Shown here: positions 44,086 through 50,760 of the stretch, in pieces
Numbering within the stretch: position 1 is the first letter of the stretch
Layout of the letters: the number at the start of each line of letters is the position of its first letter
NCBI RefSeq assembly: GCF_041435215.1
Contig: NZ_CP108394.1
Span: 186,001-250,000 of the forward strand
Direction of reading: 5' to 3'
Length of the DNA stretch: 64,000 bases
From: Streptomyces sp. NBC_01314
Lineage (GTDB): Bacteria > Actinomycetota > Actinomycetes > Streptomycetales > Streptomycetaceae
Translations under genes and position numbers: made by a program
Notes under the pieces: model-generated
Seen by the model: only the letters and a program-made list of their open reading frames with translations
What the model was told of the DNA's origin: nothing
The model's database searches: none

Positions 44086-44108
44086 ACAAGCTCAGAGCTT
44101 GTTCTTTA
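44080..44108. repeat. 29-bp inverted repeat of IS ends
   Basis: TAAAGAACAAGCTC and its complement around a central A. The right half continues TGGTCTGACCTCG, the same as the left tip of the IS at 44681, so this is a solo IS end facing the inverted copy's own end. Confidence 0.7.
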
Positions 44109-44227
44109 TGGTCTGACCTCGCAGGGCCGGGACAGGGCTTGACCTCAAGTGCGGTTCAGATTGGAGGCTTCTTCGTATGCCGCTGGCCGTAGGGCAGCGC
44201 AGCACTTCACACGTTGGAGGAAGTCCC

Positions 44228-44680
44228 ATGTCGAGCAGTGCCGTTCCAAACTCCGGCCCCGCTGTGCCCGCCGCACCCTCGGTCCGCCGTTCCGGCCTCA
44301 CCTGGTGGAAGGCGCTGGTCACCGGCGCGGTCGGCGCGGCCGTAGTCAATCTGATCGTTCTTGCCGCCGCCAAGCTGGCCGGTGCCTCGCTCATCGTCGT
44401 CGACGGCGGCGAAGAGCACCTGATCACGGTCGGGGGCGTCATCGGCGCCTCCGTCGTCCCGCTGGTCGTCGGGACGGGCGCTGCCCTCTTGATGGCCCTG
44501 TGGAAGCCGGTCTTCCTGCGGATCGCGCAGTACGTGGGTGGTGGACTGGCACTGTTGTCGGTCGCCGGCCCGCTGTCGTCCGGCGCCGACGGCGGCACCG
44601 TCGCAGCCCTGTCCCTCATGCACATCACCCTCGGCGTGGCGGTCGTCACCACCCTGAAGCTCCACCGCCGCCAACGTTGA
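44228..44680 (+). CDS. DUF6069 family membrane protein
   Basis: 150 residues from ATG 44228, with GGAGGAAG upstream. Four membrane helices: WWKALVTGAVGAAVVNLIVL, GGVIGASVVPLVVGTGAALL, FLRIAQYVGGGLALLSVAG and ALSLMHITLGVAVVTTL. The D-G-G-E-E-H-L loop after helix 1 and the GPLS element fit DUF6069. Function unknown. It lies between two IS ends of the same type in the same orientation; its stop codon abuts the IS tip at 44681. Confidence 0.7.
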   Translation: MSSSAVPNSGPAVPAAPSVRRSGLTWWKALVTGAVGAAVVNLIVLAAAKLAGASLIVVDGGEEHLITVGGVIGASVVPLVVGTGAALLMALWKPVFLRIAQYVGGGLALLSVAGPLSSGADGGTVAALSLMHITLGVAVVTTLKLHRRQR

Positions 44681-44755
44681 GCTTGTCTTTACTGGTCTGA
44701 CCTCGAACGAGGACTCGAACGTGATCGCTCGTACGGAGATTCCGGGGACGTGAAC

Positions 44756-44815
44756 ACGGCCTTCGCCTGATCCTGTGCTCCGACCAAAGAGGCACTTGAC
44801 CAGTACGAAGGCCGT
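44756..44815 (+). promoter_or_regulatory. Hairpin before transposase (intact copy)
   Basis: 10-bp stem (ACGGCCTTCG / CGAAGGCCGT) with the same loop motif TGTGCTCCGACCAA as the copy at 42589. The transposase ATG (44821) follows 5 bases after the stem, so the hairpin covers the region where a ribosome site would be expected. Confidence 0.65.
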
Positions 44816-44820
44816 GGGGA

Positions 44821-46263
44821 ATGAGTCTTCTGCACAACGATGCCCAGCGGGAGCCGTTCGCGGTGGCGTCACACTTCCGGGACGACTTCTATGCGGGTCT
44901 GACCGCCCGCCGTGACGAACTGTTCGAACTGACCGACGCGTTGTTGTGCGCGGACGGGCCGGTGAGGACGCCGGTGGACCTGACGCTGCTGGCCGAGCAC
45001 CGCCGTGGACACGGCGCCTTGTACGAGGCTCTCAACCGTGGCCGGATCGACGCCGGGCGGCTGCGGCGGACGCTGGCCGCGCTGCCCCAGCCCAAGGCGG
45101 CCGACGGGCGGCTCGTGCTGGCCGTGGACGTGTCCAACTGGCTGCGGCCGGACGCCGAGTGCAGCGCGGACAGGTTGTTCTGCCACACCTACGGCCGTAG
45201 TAAGGATCAGCACCTGATGATCCCCGGCTGGCCGTACTCGTTCGTCGCCGCGCTCGAATCCGGGCGCATGTCGTGGTGCCAGTTGCTGGACGCGGTCCGC
45301 CTCGGCCCCGCCGGCGACGTCGCCGAGGTCACCGCAGTCCAGGTCCGCCGCGTGGTTCAGGACCTGATCGCGGGCGGGCGGTGGCGCCCGGGCGAGTTGG
45401 ACATCCTCATCGTCTTCGACGCCGGCTACGACGCCCCGCGCATGGCCCACCTCCTTCACGGGCTGCCCGTCGAGGTGCTCGGGAGGATGCGCTCGGACCG
45501 GGTGATGCGCAGGCCCGTCCCCGTGCCGTGGATCTCACTGCCCCAGGGCGGACGGCCTCCGAAGCACGGCAAGGAGTTCCGCTTCGCCAAACCGGAGTCG
45601 TGGGGCGAGCCGGACACGGCCACCACGCAGGTCACCGACCGCTACGGCACCGCGCAGACGATGGCCTGGGACCGGATCCACCCGCGGCTTACTACCCGGT
45701 CGGCCTGGATCGGACATGACGGTGAACTCCCCATCCTTGAGGGGACGTTGATCCGCCTCCAGGTCGATCACCTACCCGGCGGAGGGGACCCGCTGCCGGT
45801 CTGGCTGTGGTCCTCCAAGACCGGGATGACCGGCGCGGACGTCGATCTGCGCTGGCAGGCGTTCCTGCGCCGATTCGATCTTGAACACACCTTCCGCATG
45901 ATCAAGCAGACGCTCGGCTGGACCCGGCCGAAAGTCCGTACTCCTGAGGCGGCGGACCGCTGGACGTGGCTGGTCATCACCGCCCACACCCAACTCCGGC
46001 TCACCCGCCCGCTCGCCGAGGACCTCCGCCGCCCCTGGGAGAAGCCCGCGGAGCCCGGCCGGCTCACCCCGGCCCGGGTCCGCCGAGGGTTCAGAAACCT
46101 CCGCCCCGCCCTGAGCTGCCCCGCCCGTGCGCCGAAACACACCCGGCCAGGCCCCGGCAGACCGCTCGGCTCCAAGAACCGGCGGCTCGCCACCCGCTAC
46201 GACGTGGGCAAAACCGTGAAACGACCCGAGACGATCACCGAACGCGACCAGGCCAGACCATAA
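44821..46263 (+). CDS. NF041680 family putative transposase (IS701-like)
   Basis: 480 residues, full length. DDE residues visible: Asp in RLVLAVDVSNWLRPDAECS, Asp in ILIVFDAGYDAPRMAHLL, Glu in RFDLEHTFRMIKQTLGW. Other family markers: GRSKDQHLMIPGWPYSFVAALE, QGGRPPKHGKEFRFAKPESW and GKTVKRPE near the end. The TAA stop is inside the right inverted repeat. No sign of damage. Confidence 0.9.
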   Translation: MSLLHNDAQREPFAVASHFRDDFYAGLTARRDELFELTDALLCADGPVRTPVDLTLLAEHRRGHGALYEALNRGRIDAGRLRRTLAALPQPKAADGRLVLAVDVSNWLRPDAECSADRLFCHTYGRSKDQHLMIPGWPYSFVAALESGRMSWCQLLDAVRLGPAGDVAEVTAVQVRRVVQDLIAGGRWRPGELDILIVFDAGYDAPRMAHLLHGLPVEVLGRMRSDRVMRRPVPVPWISLPQGGRPPKHGKEFRFAKPESWGEPDTATTQVTDRYGTAQTMAWDRIHPRLTTRSAWIGHDGELPILEGTLIRLQVDHLPGGGDPLPVWLWSSKTGMTGADVDLRWQAFLRRFDLEHTFRMIKQTLGWTRPKVRTPEAADRWTWLVITAHTQLRLTRPLAEDLRRPWEKPAEPGRLTPARVRRGFRNLRPALSCPARAPKHTRPGPGRPLGSKNRRLATRYDVGKTVKRPETITERDQARP

Positions 46264-46441
46264 AGAACAAGCAGAGGGCGTTTACGCAGTTCTGTTCCGA
46301 AACAAGATCATTAAGCAACAGCGCCAGCTACGCCACAGAAAGATCGCCGGAACGGGCACCGATCGCCCGTCGGCTGCAGCAGCCCGCTCATGGTGGGCAC
46401 GTGGTCGTACCCCCGACCATGAGCCTGACCACGGGTCGGCT

Positions 46442-48040
46442 TCATCTCACCGTCAGGGGCTGTGCCTTCCAGAAGGCGTAGTGGTGGTCGGCCGCGAAGT
46501 CGGTGTGACCGATGCGGTCGGACGCGAGCCACTGCACGTAGGGGCCACGGTTGGTGAACCGCTTCCACAGGGGCGTGCCATGTCCGTTCACCTGTCCGGT
46601 GGCCGCGAAGCGGCTCCAGTAGGCGGTCACCGTGTTCGACAGCCTGTCCTGCGTGGCGTCGAGCGGCTCGAACAGGTCGTTGTCGAGCAGATAGGCCAGG
46701 TCGACCATGTGGCCGGTACCGAGCGAGAAACTCGCCGGCTGCGGCAGGCTCTTGAAGTACGGGGCCTTGGCCTCCGCGAAGTCGTAGGCGTAGACGGGGG
46801 TGTAGCGGGCCAGTGCGCGCTGGGTGTCGAGCGCCGCGGTCGACCACTCCGAGTCGGTCAGTACGGCCGACAGCGCCGCCCCGGGCGCCGGGTAGTTGGC
46901 CACTGGATACTCGGCCAAGACCGCGGGAGCGTCCTTTCCGAACTGCTCGGTGACCTTCTTGGTGTAGCCCTCGGCGGTCAGCGGCCTGCCTGTCCTGGTC
47001 TCGTCGAGTCCGGCCAGGGCGCTCATCTCGTCGTGAGTGGAGCCGTGCAGCACCGGTACCCGGGCGAACCGCCCGGCGGCGATCGCCTGCGCCGGGGCCT
47101 CGGGCAGTACCTTGCCGTCGACCACGGGTCGGTAACCGTCGTGTCCGGAGACGGATGCCTCGACGAGCTCGGCGGTGGACTTGTGCCGCAGGCAGGAGTC
47201 CACGGTGCGCGCAGCGTCGCACTTCGCGGCTTTGGCGAGGGCGAGGCCGTTCGTCTTCGCCTGCGTGGGGGTGAACGAGCCGTCCGGCCCGACGCAGCCC
47301 GCACTCTGCACGATTGCCTTGCTGAAGAGCCCGCGGGCGCCGGGCGACACCAGCTGGGCGCAGACGCTGTAGCCGCCGCCCGACTGCCCCATGATCGTGA
47401 CATTGCGCGGGTCGCCGCCGAAGGCACTGGCGTTGCGGTTGATCCATTTCAGTGCGGCCTGCTGGTCAAGAAGACCGAGGTTGGCCGGTGCGCGCAGGCC
47501 GGGCGCGGTGAGGAAGCCGAACGCACCGAGCCGGTAATTGATCGTCACGACCATCGCGCCCTGCTGCGCGGCGGCCAGCTTGGCCGCGCGGTATGTGGCG
47601 CCGTCCCCGTAGGTGAAGCTGCCGCCGTGAATCCAGACGATGACCGGCAGCCGTCCCGTCGTCCGCCCAGCCGGAGTCGTGACGTTCAGGTAAAGGCAGT
47701 CCTCGCTGCCGCCCTTGATCGAGATGGGCTGTTCGGTCGGCTGTGCGCAGGCGTTCTTCGGGGCGCGGGCGTCCAGCGGCGACGACCAGGGGCGCACCGG
47801 CTGCGGCTCCTTCCACCTGCGTTCTCCGGTCGGCGGGGCCGCGTAGGGGATGCCCTGGAACGTGCGCACCGCACCGGCGGCTGTGCCCTGCACCGGGCCC
47901 TCGGCGGTCATCACCCGGGTGGGTAAGACCTGGGCACTGGGGTGCGCAGAAGCGAGGCCTGCCGTGATCACCGTGGCGGCGAGCGTCGCAGAGACGGTGG
48001 CTGCGGCAAGGGCGGCGACGCGGGACTTTCCGGTGCTCAT
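46442..48040 (-). CDS. Secreted type-B carboxylesterase/lipase
   Basis: 532 residues with a Sec signal (KSRVAALAAATVSATLAATVITAG, cleavage near ASA-HP at ~32). Type-B esterase signatures: SEDCLYLNVTTP, IVWIHGGSFTYGDG (oxyanion hole HGGS), and the nucleophile elbow VTIMGQSGGGYSVCAQLVSP (Gly-x-Ser-x-Gly). The acid is probably the Glu in STHDEMSAL and the base a His in the C-terminal DHHYAFW region. Likely an extracellular hydrolase of carboxylic esters. Divergent from tetR with a nested dyad between, so probably repressed by it. Confidence 0.9.
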   Translation of the reverse strand: MSTGKSRVAALAAATVSATLAATVITAGLASAHPSAQVLPTRVMTAEGPVQGTAAGAVRTFQGIPYAAPPTGERRWKEPQPVRPWSSPLDARAPKNACAQPTEQPISIKGGSEDCLYLNVTTPAGRTTGRLPVIVWIHGGSFTYGDGATYRAAKLAAAQQGAMVVTINYRLGAFGFLTAPGLRAPANLGLLDQQAALKWINRNASAFGGDPRNVTIMGQSGGGYSVCAQLVSPGARGLFSKAIVQSAGCVGPDGSFTPTQAKTNGLALAKAAKCDAARTVDSCLRHKSTAELVEASVSGHDGYRPVVDGKVLPEAPAQAIAAGRFARVPVLHGSTHDEMSALAGLDETRTGRPLTAEGYTKKVTEQFGKDAPAVLAEYPVANYPAPGAALSAVLTDSEWSTAALDTQRALARYTPVYAYDFAEAKAPYFKSLPQPASFSLGTGHMVDLAYLLDNDLFEPLDATQDRLSNTVTAYWSRFAATGQVNGHGTPLWKRFTNRGPYVQWLASDRIGHTDFAADHHYAFWKAQPLTVR

Positions 48041-48109
48041 TCGGGCTCCTGGGATCGGTGTGTTCTTCGATGCTCGGAACGGTAATCAGGATTTGGGCAG
48101 ATGCACAAG

Positions 48110-48156
48110 ACGTTTGCCCAAGGCATTCGCCTAAGGCGATCGCCTGACGCAAACGT
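48110..48156. promoter_or_regulatory. Nested dyad, probable TetR operator
   Basis: Two tandem 13-bp units, AAGGCATTCGCCT (48120-48132) and AAGGCGATCGCCT (48133-48145), each nearly palindromic, are flanked by ACGTTTGC (48110-48117) and GCAAACGT (48149-48156). All share one centre of symmetry in the gap between the esterase and tetR. Confidence 0.65.
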
Positions 48157-48181
48157 GCAGATTGCTGTTAGGGTCTGCCTC

Positions 48182-48742
48182 ATGGGAAACAGGGAGAAGC
48201 TGCTGCAGGCCGCGAGGCAGTGCCTCTTCGAGAAGGGCTACGAACGGACGACGGTCCGCGACCTCGCCTCCGCGGCGGGCGTCAGCATGGCGGCGATCGG
48301 CTATCACTTCGGCTCGAAGGAGAAGCTGCTCAACCAGGCGCTCTTCGAGGCGCTCGACTCGGGAGACCAGGCATTCGGACCGTCGGCGGGCGACACCGAC
48401 CTCGGCGCACTATGGCGTCGCCTGATCGAGGCGTTCTCGGTCAACAAGACCTTCTGGATCGCCAATCTGGAGACCGTCCTGCGCGCTCAGCGCGATCCGG
48501 AACTGCGTGAGCAGATGGCCGCCGGGCTGCGGCAGGGACGCAGCGGCATGGCGCGAGAGGTCACCGGAACCGCCGAGACCGAGCTCTCCGAAGAGACGAT
48601 CCGTACCATCGGCTCGGTACAGCTCGCCCTCGTCAGCGGCCTGATGATGCAGCACCTCACCGACCCGCAGTCCGCGCCCACAGCCGACGAGGTGCTGGAG
48701 GGGTTGCGGGCGCTGGCCGCCTACCTGCCCGAGAAGGCGTAA
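48182..48742 (+). CDS. TetR family transcriptional regulator
   Basis: 186 residues from ATG 48182; upstream in-frame codons back to 48101 run through the operator and are unlikely to be translated. HTH: REKLLQAARQCLFEKGYERTTVRDLASAAGVSMAAIGYHFGSKEKLLNQALFEAL. The C-terminal helical ligand domain includes RTIGSVQLALVSGLMMQHL. Likely autoregulated and controlling the divergent carboxylesterase. No clear Shine-Dalgarno site. Confidence 0.88.
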   Translation: MGNREKLLQAARQCLFEKGYERTTVRDLASAAGVSMAAIGYHFGSKEKLLNQALFEALDSGDQAFGPSAGDTDLGALWRRLIEAFSVNKTFWIANLETVLRAQRDPELREQMAAGLRQGRSGMAREVTGTAETELSEETIRTIGSVQLALVSGLMMQHLTDPQSAPTADEVLEGLRALAAYLPEKA

Positions 48743-48817
48743 GAGGCTGTTGTCGTTCCGATCTTGAGGGGTGTGGACCGAACGGGAGTTTCGATCGGGT
48801 GAGCTAGCCTGTCCGCC

Positions 48818-49027
48818 GTGGACCACGCCCCCGAGCCGCTGAACTGCCCTGACTGCGGGCGCGTGATGAAGAGCCTGGGCCTTGTCCTGTCTCTCCGCGA
48901 TGAGGACAAGCAGCGTGTGTGCCGACACGCCTGGAGGTGCCCGGAGGGTCACACCTGGTGGCACTGGGCGGATCGGCCGGCTGAGCCCCTGGATGTCTGC
49001 CCCTACCCCCAGCTGTTCCGGCGATGA
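48818..49027 (+). CDS. Small zinc-ribbon-like protein
   Basis: 69 residues from GTG 48818: LNCPDCGRVMKSLGLVLSL, then CRHAWRCPEGHTWWHW and DVCPYPQLF. Two CxxC-type knuckles (CPDC and a C-x5-C-x-x-x-H set) fit a metal-binding ribbon, which often contacts DNA or RNA. Unknown family. It lies just inside the left repeat of the IS5-type element. Confidence 0.5.
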   Translation: MDHAPEPLNCPDCGRVMKSLGLVLSLRDEDKQRVCRHAWRCPEGHTWWHWADRPAEPLDVCPYPQLFRR

Positions 49028-49155
49028 CGGCGACCTGCTGTCGCCTGCCCGCGGCCTTCGGCTCACGAGCTCGGTGGCTGTCGCCGGCCCGATCCTGATC
49101 GGTATCGGTCGGCCGGAGTCTCAATCGGGTGACTGCGGCGGCCGACGCGCATGAG

Positions 49156-49217
49156 AACAGGGCCTCTTGGTAGCTCAAAGGGTGTCTACGCCAAAAAGCT
49201 GTCCAGGAGGCCCTGTT
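49156..49217 (+). promoter_or_regulatory. Hairpin overlapping a transposase start
   Basis: AACAGGGCCTC (49156-49166) pairs exactly with GAGGCCCTGTT (49207-49217). The TTG at 49216, a possible transposase start, falls in the right arm. Confidence 0.55.
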
Positions 49218-50133
49218 GTCGCAGTTCTACGACATCATGTGGGTGGAGTCCACTTCGACCACCCTTGCGTGTGACTGCCTGGCTCACCGGTTCGGGAACG
49301 CCGGCGACCACCCGGTGCGCGAGCGCCGCTACCCGACCGACATGTCGGAGGCGGAGTGGGCGGTGGTGAGACCGTTGCTGCCGGTGCCGGGCTGGCTGCG
49401 CGGGCGGGGCGGGCAGCCGGAGGCGTACTGCCACCGCGCGACACTGGACGCGATCCGCTACCTGGTCGACAACGCCATCAAGTGGCGGGCCATGCCGGCC
49501 GACTTCCCGCCGTGGGACCGGGTCTACGCTTTCTTCCGCCGCTGGCGCGACCACGGCATGGTCAAGGAGTTCCACGACCGCCTCCGCCGCAAGGTCCGCG
49601 AGCAGGCAGGGCGGGCCCCGGAGCCGAGCGCGGGGGTCATCGACTCACAGTCGGTCAAGGCGGACGCCGTCGTCGGCGCCGGCACCCGCGGCTTCGACGG
49701 CGGCAAGCTCATCAACGGCCGCAAGCGGCACGCCGTGGTCGACACCCTCGGCCTCCTGCTCACGGTGATGGTCACCAGCGCGGATGTCGGGGACCGTGCG
49801 GCGGCCCAGGTCCTGCTGGCCCAGGTCGCCGCCGCGCATCACCTGCTGGCCCTGGTCTGGGCCGACGGCGGTTACACCGGCAGCCTCGTCGAACACTGTC
49901 TCGCCGCCCTCGCCCTGGTCCTCACCATCGTCAAGCGCAGCGACGACATGCGCGGCTTCGTCGTGCTGCCCAAGCGCTGGATCGTGGAGCGGTTCTTTGC
50001 CCATCTGATGCAAAGCCGCCGCCTCGTGCGGGACTTCGAGCGGTCCACCAGCAGTGCGGAGGCGATGGTCTACTGGTCGATGACGCGGCTCATGACCCGC
50101 CGCCTGGCCCGGCCACGCTCTTCGCGAGCGTGA
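49216..50133 (+). CDS. IS5-family transposase
   Basis: Up to 305 residues from TTG 49216; later starts are possible. N-terminal DUF4096-like region RRYPTDMSEAEWAVVRPLLPVPGW and NAIKWRAMPADFPPWDRVYAFFRRW. Catalytic residues: Asp in GVIDSQSVKADAV, Asp in VWADGGYTGSLVEH and Glu in KRWIVERFFAHLMQSRRLVRDFE. Intact frame. Its end overlaps the convergent coiled-coil gene by 44 bp. Confidence 0.88.
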   Translation: MSQFYDIMWVESTSTTLACDCLAHRFGNAGDHPVRERRYPTDMSEAEWAVVRPLLPVPGWLRGRGGQPEAYCHRATLDAIRYLVDNAIKWRAMPADFPPWDRVYAFFRRWRDHGMVKEFHDRLRRKVREQAGRAPEPSAGVIDSQSVKADAVVGAGTRGFDGGKLINGRKRHAVVDTLGLLLTVMVTSADVGDRAAAQVLLAQVAAAHHLLALVWADGGYTGSLVEHCLAALALVLTIVKRSDDMRGFVVLPKRWIVERFFAHLMQSRRLVRDFERSTSSAEAMVYWSMTRLMTRRLARPRSSRA

Positions 50134-50632
50134 ACCGGCCCGGCGCCGACTCGACCAGCCAGCCCCGGGCCACCAGCCGCTTCGCCTTCGACCGCAACGC
50201 CTCGATCTTCGCGGGCACCGGGTCCAGGCCGAAGCAGGCGGCCATCTCCTGGCAGGTCAACGGTCCTTGACCGAGACGGTTCCGGTCCGCGAGAACCTGA
50301 AGGATCCGCTGGTAGTCCGCCGACAGTGCCGACCAGACCAGTCCCGCACGCCACATCGGCACCACCGATTTCGGCTTCGCGGCCCCCGAGGTCCCAGGCG
50401 CTGCCGGCAGATCACCGCGATCCGACCGCTCCTCGCAGGCGCCGGAGCCGGCATCGTCATCGCCCGGGGCCAGGACCTCGCCGACACGCGAGCGGGCGAT
50501 GACCCACTCGTTCCACTCCCGCTCGACCACGACCAGCTCAGCCTGGATGCGGTCGGCCTCCTCCCGCAGCTCGTCCATACGACGGCGAGCGGTCAGCTCA
50601 CGCTGTTCCAGCAGCCCCACGACCGACGGCAT
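50090..50632 (-). CDS. Coiled-coil / winged-helix protein associated with the IS5-type element
   Basis: 180 residues. The N-terminal half is a coiled coil (LLEQRELTARRRMDELREEADRIQAEL, VVVEREWNEWVIARSRV). The C-terminal half, YQRILQVLADRNRLGQGPLTCQEMAACFGLDPVPAKIEALRSKAKRLVARGWLVESAPGRFTL, is a winged-helix DNA-binding domain. I recall such proteins beside Streptomyces transposases; possible end-binding accessory or regulator (inference). Convergent with the transposase. Confidence 0.6.
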   Translation of the reverse strand: MPSVVGLLEQRELTARRRMDELREEADRIQAELVVVEREWNEWVIARSRVGEVLAPGDDDAGSGACEERSDRGDLPAAPGTSGAAKPKSVVPMWRAGLVWSALSADYQRILQVLADRNRLGQGPLTCQEMAACFGLDPVPAKIEALRSKAKRLVARGWLVESAPGRFTLAKSVAGPGGGS

Positions 50633-50760
50633 CCCCGACCTCCACCTGAGCGACGACTCGACACGTCACCACTCCCCGAGACCCCCGACCCCACGCCCGA
50701 CCAGCGGAAACGCAACCCTCAACGCCGGAACGACAACAACCACTTACCTCGTCTGCCCTT

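Larger units (their letters stand above)
44681..46272 (+). mobile_element. Intact IS with NF041680-type transposase
   Basis: About 1.59 kb. Left tip GCTTGTCTTTACTGGTCTGA; right tip is the complement of GCTTGTTCTTTATGGTCTGG. It holds a single full-length transposase and the conserved hairpin. A degraded copy lies just upstream (42.6-44.1 kb). Confidence 0.8.
48745..50741 (+). mobile_element. IS5-type element with two extra ORFs
   Basis: About 2.0 kb between 26-bp imperfect inverted repeats (22 of 26 match): left GGCTGTTGTCGTTCCGATCT at 48745, right the complement of GGTTGTTGTCGTTCCGGCGT ending at 50741. It encloses a small zinc-ribbon ORF, a transposase, and a convergent coiled-coil ORF. No obvious target duplication. 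Boundaries rest on the repeats only. Confidence 0.55.
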
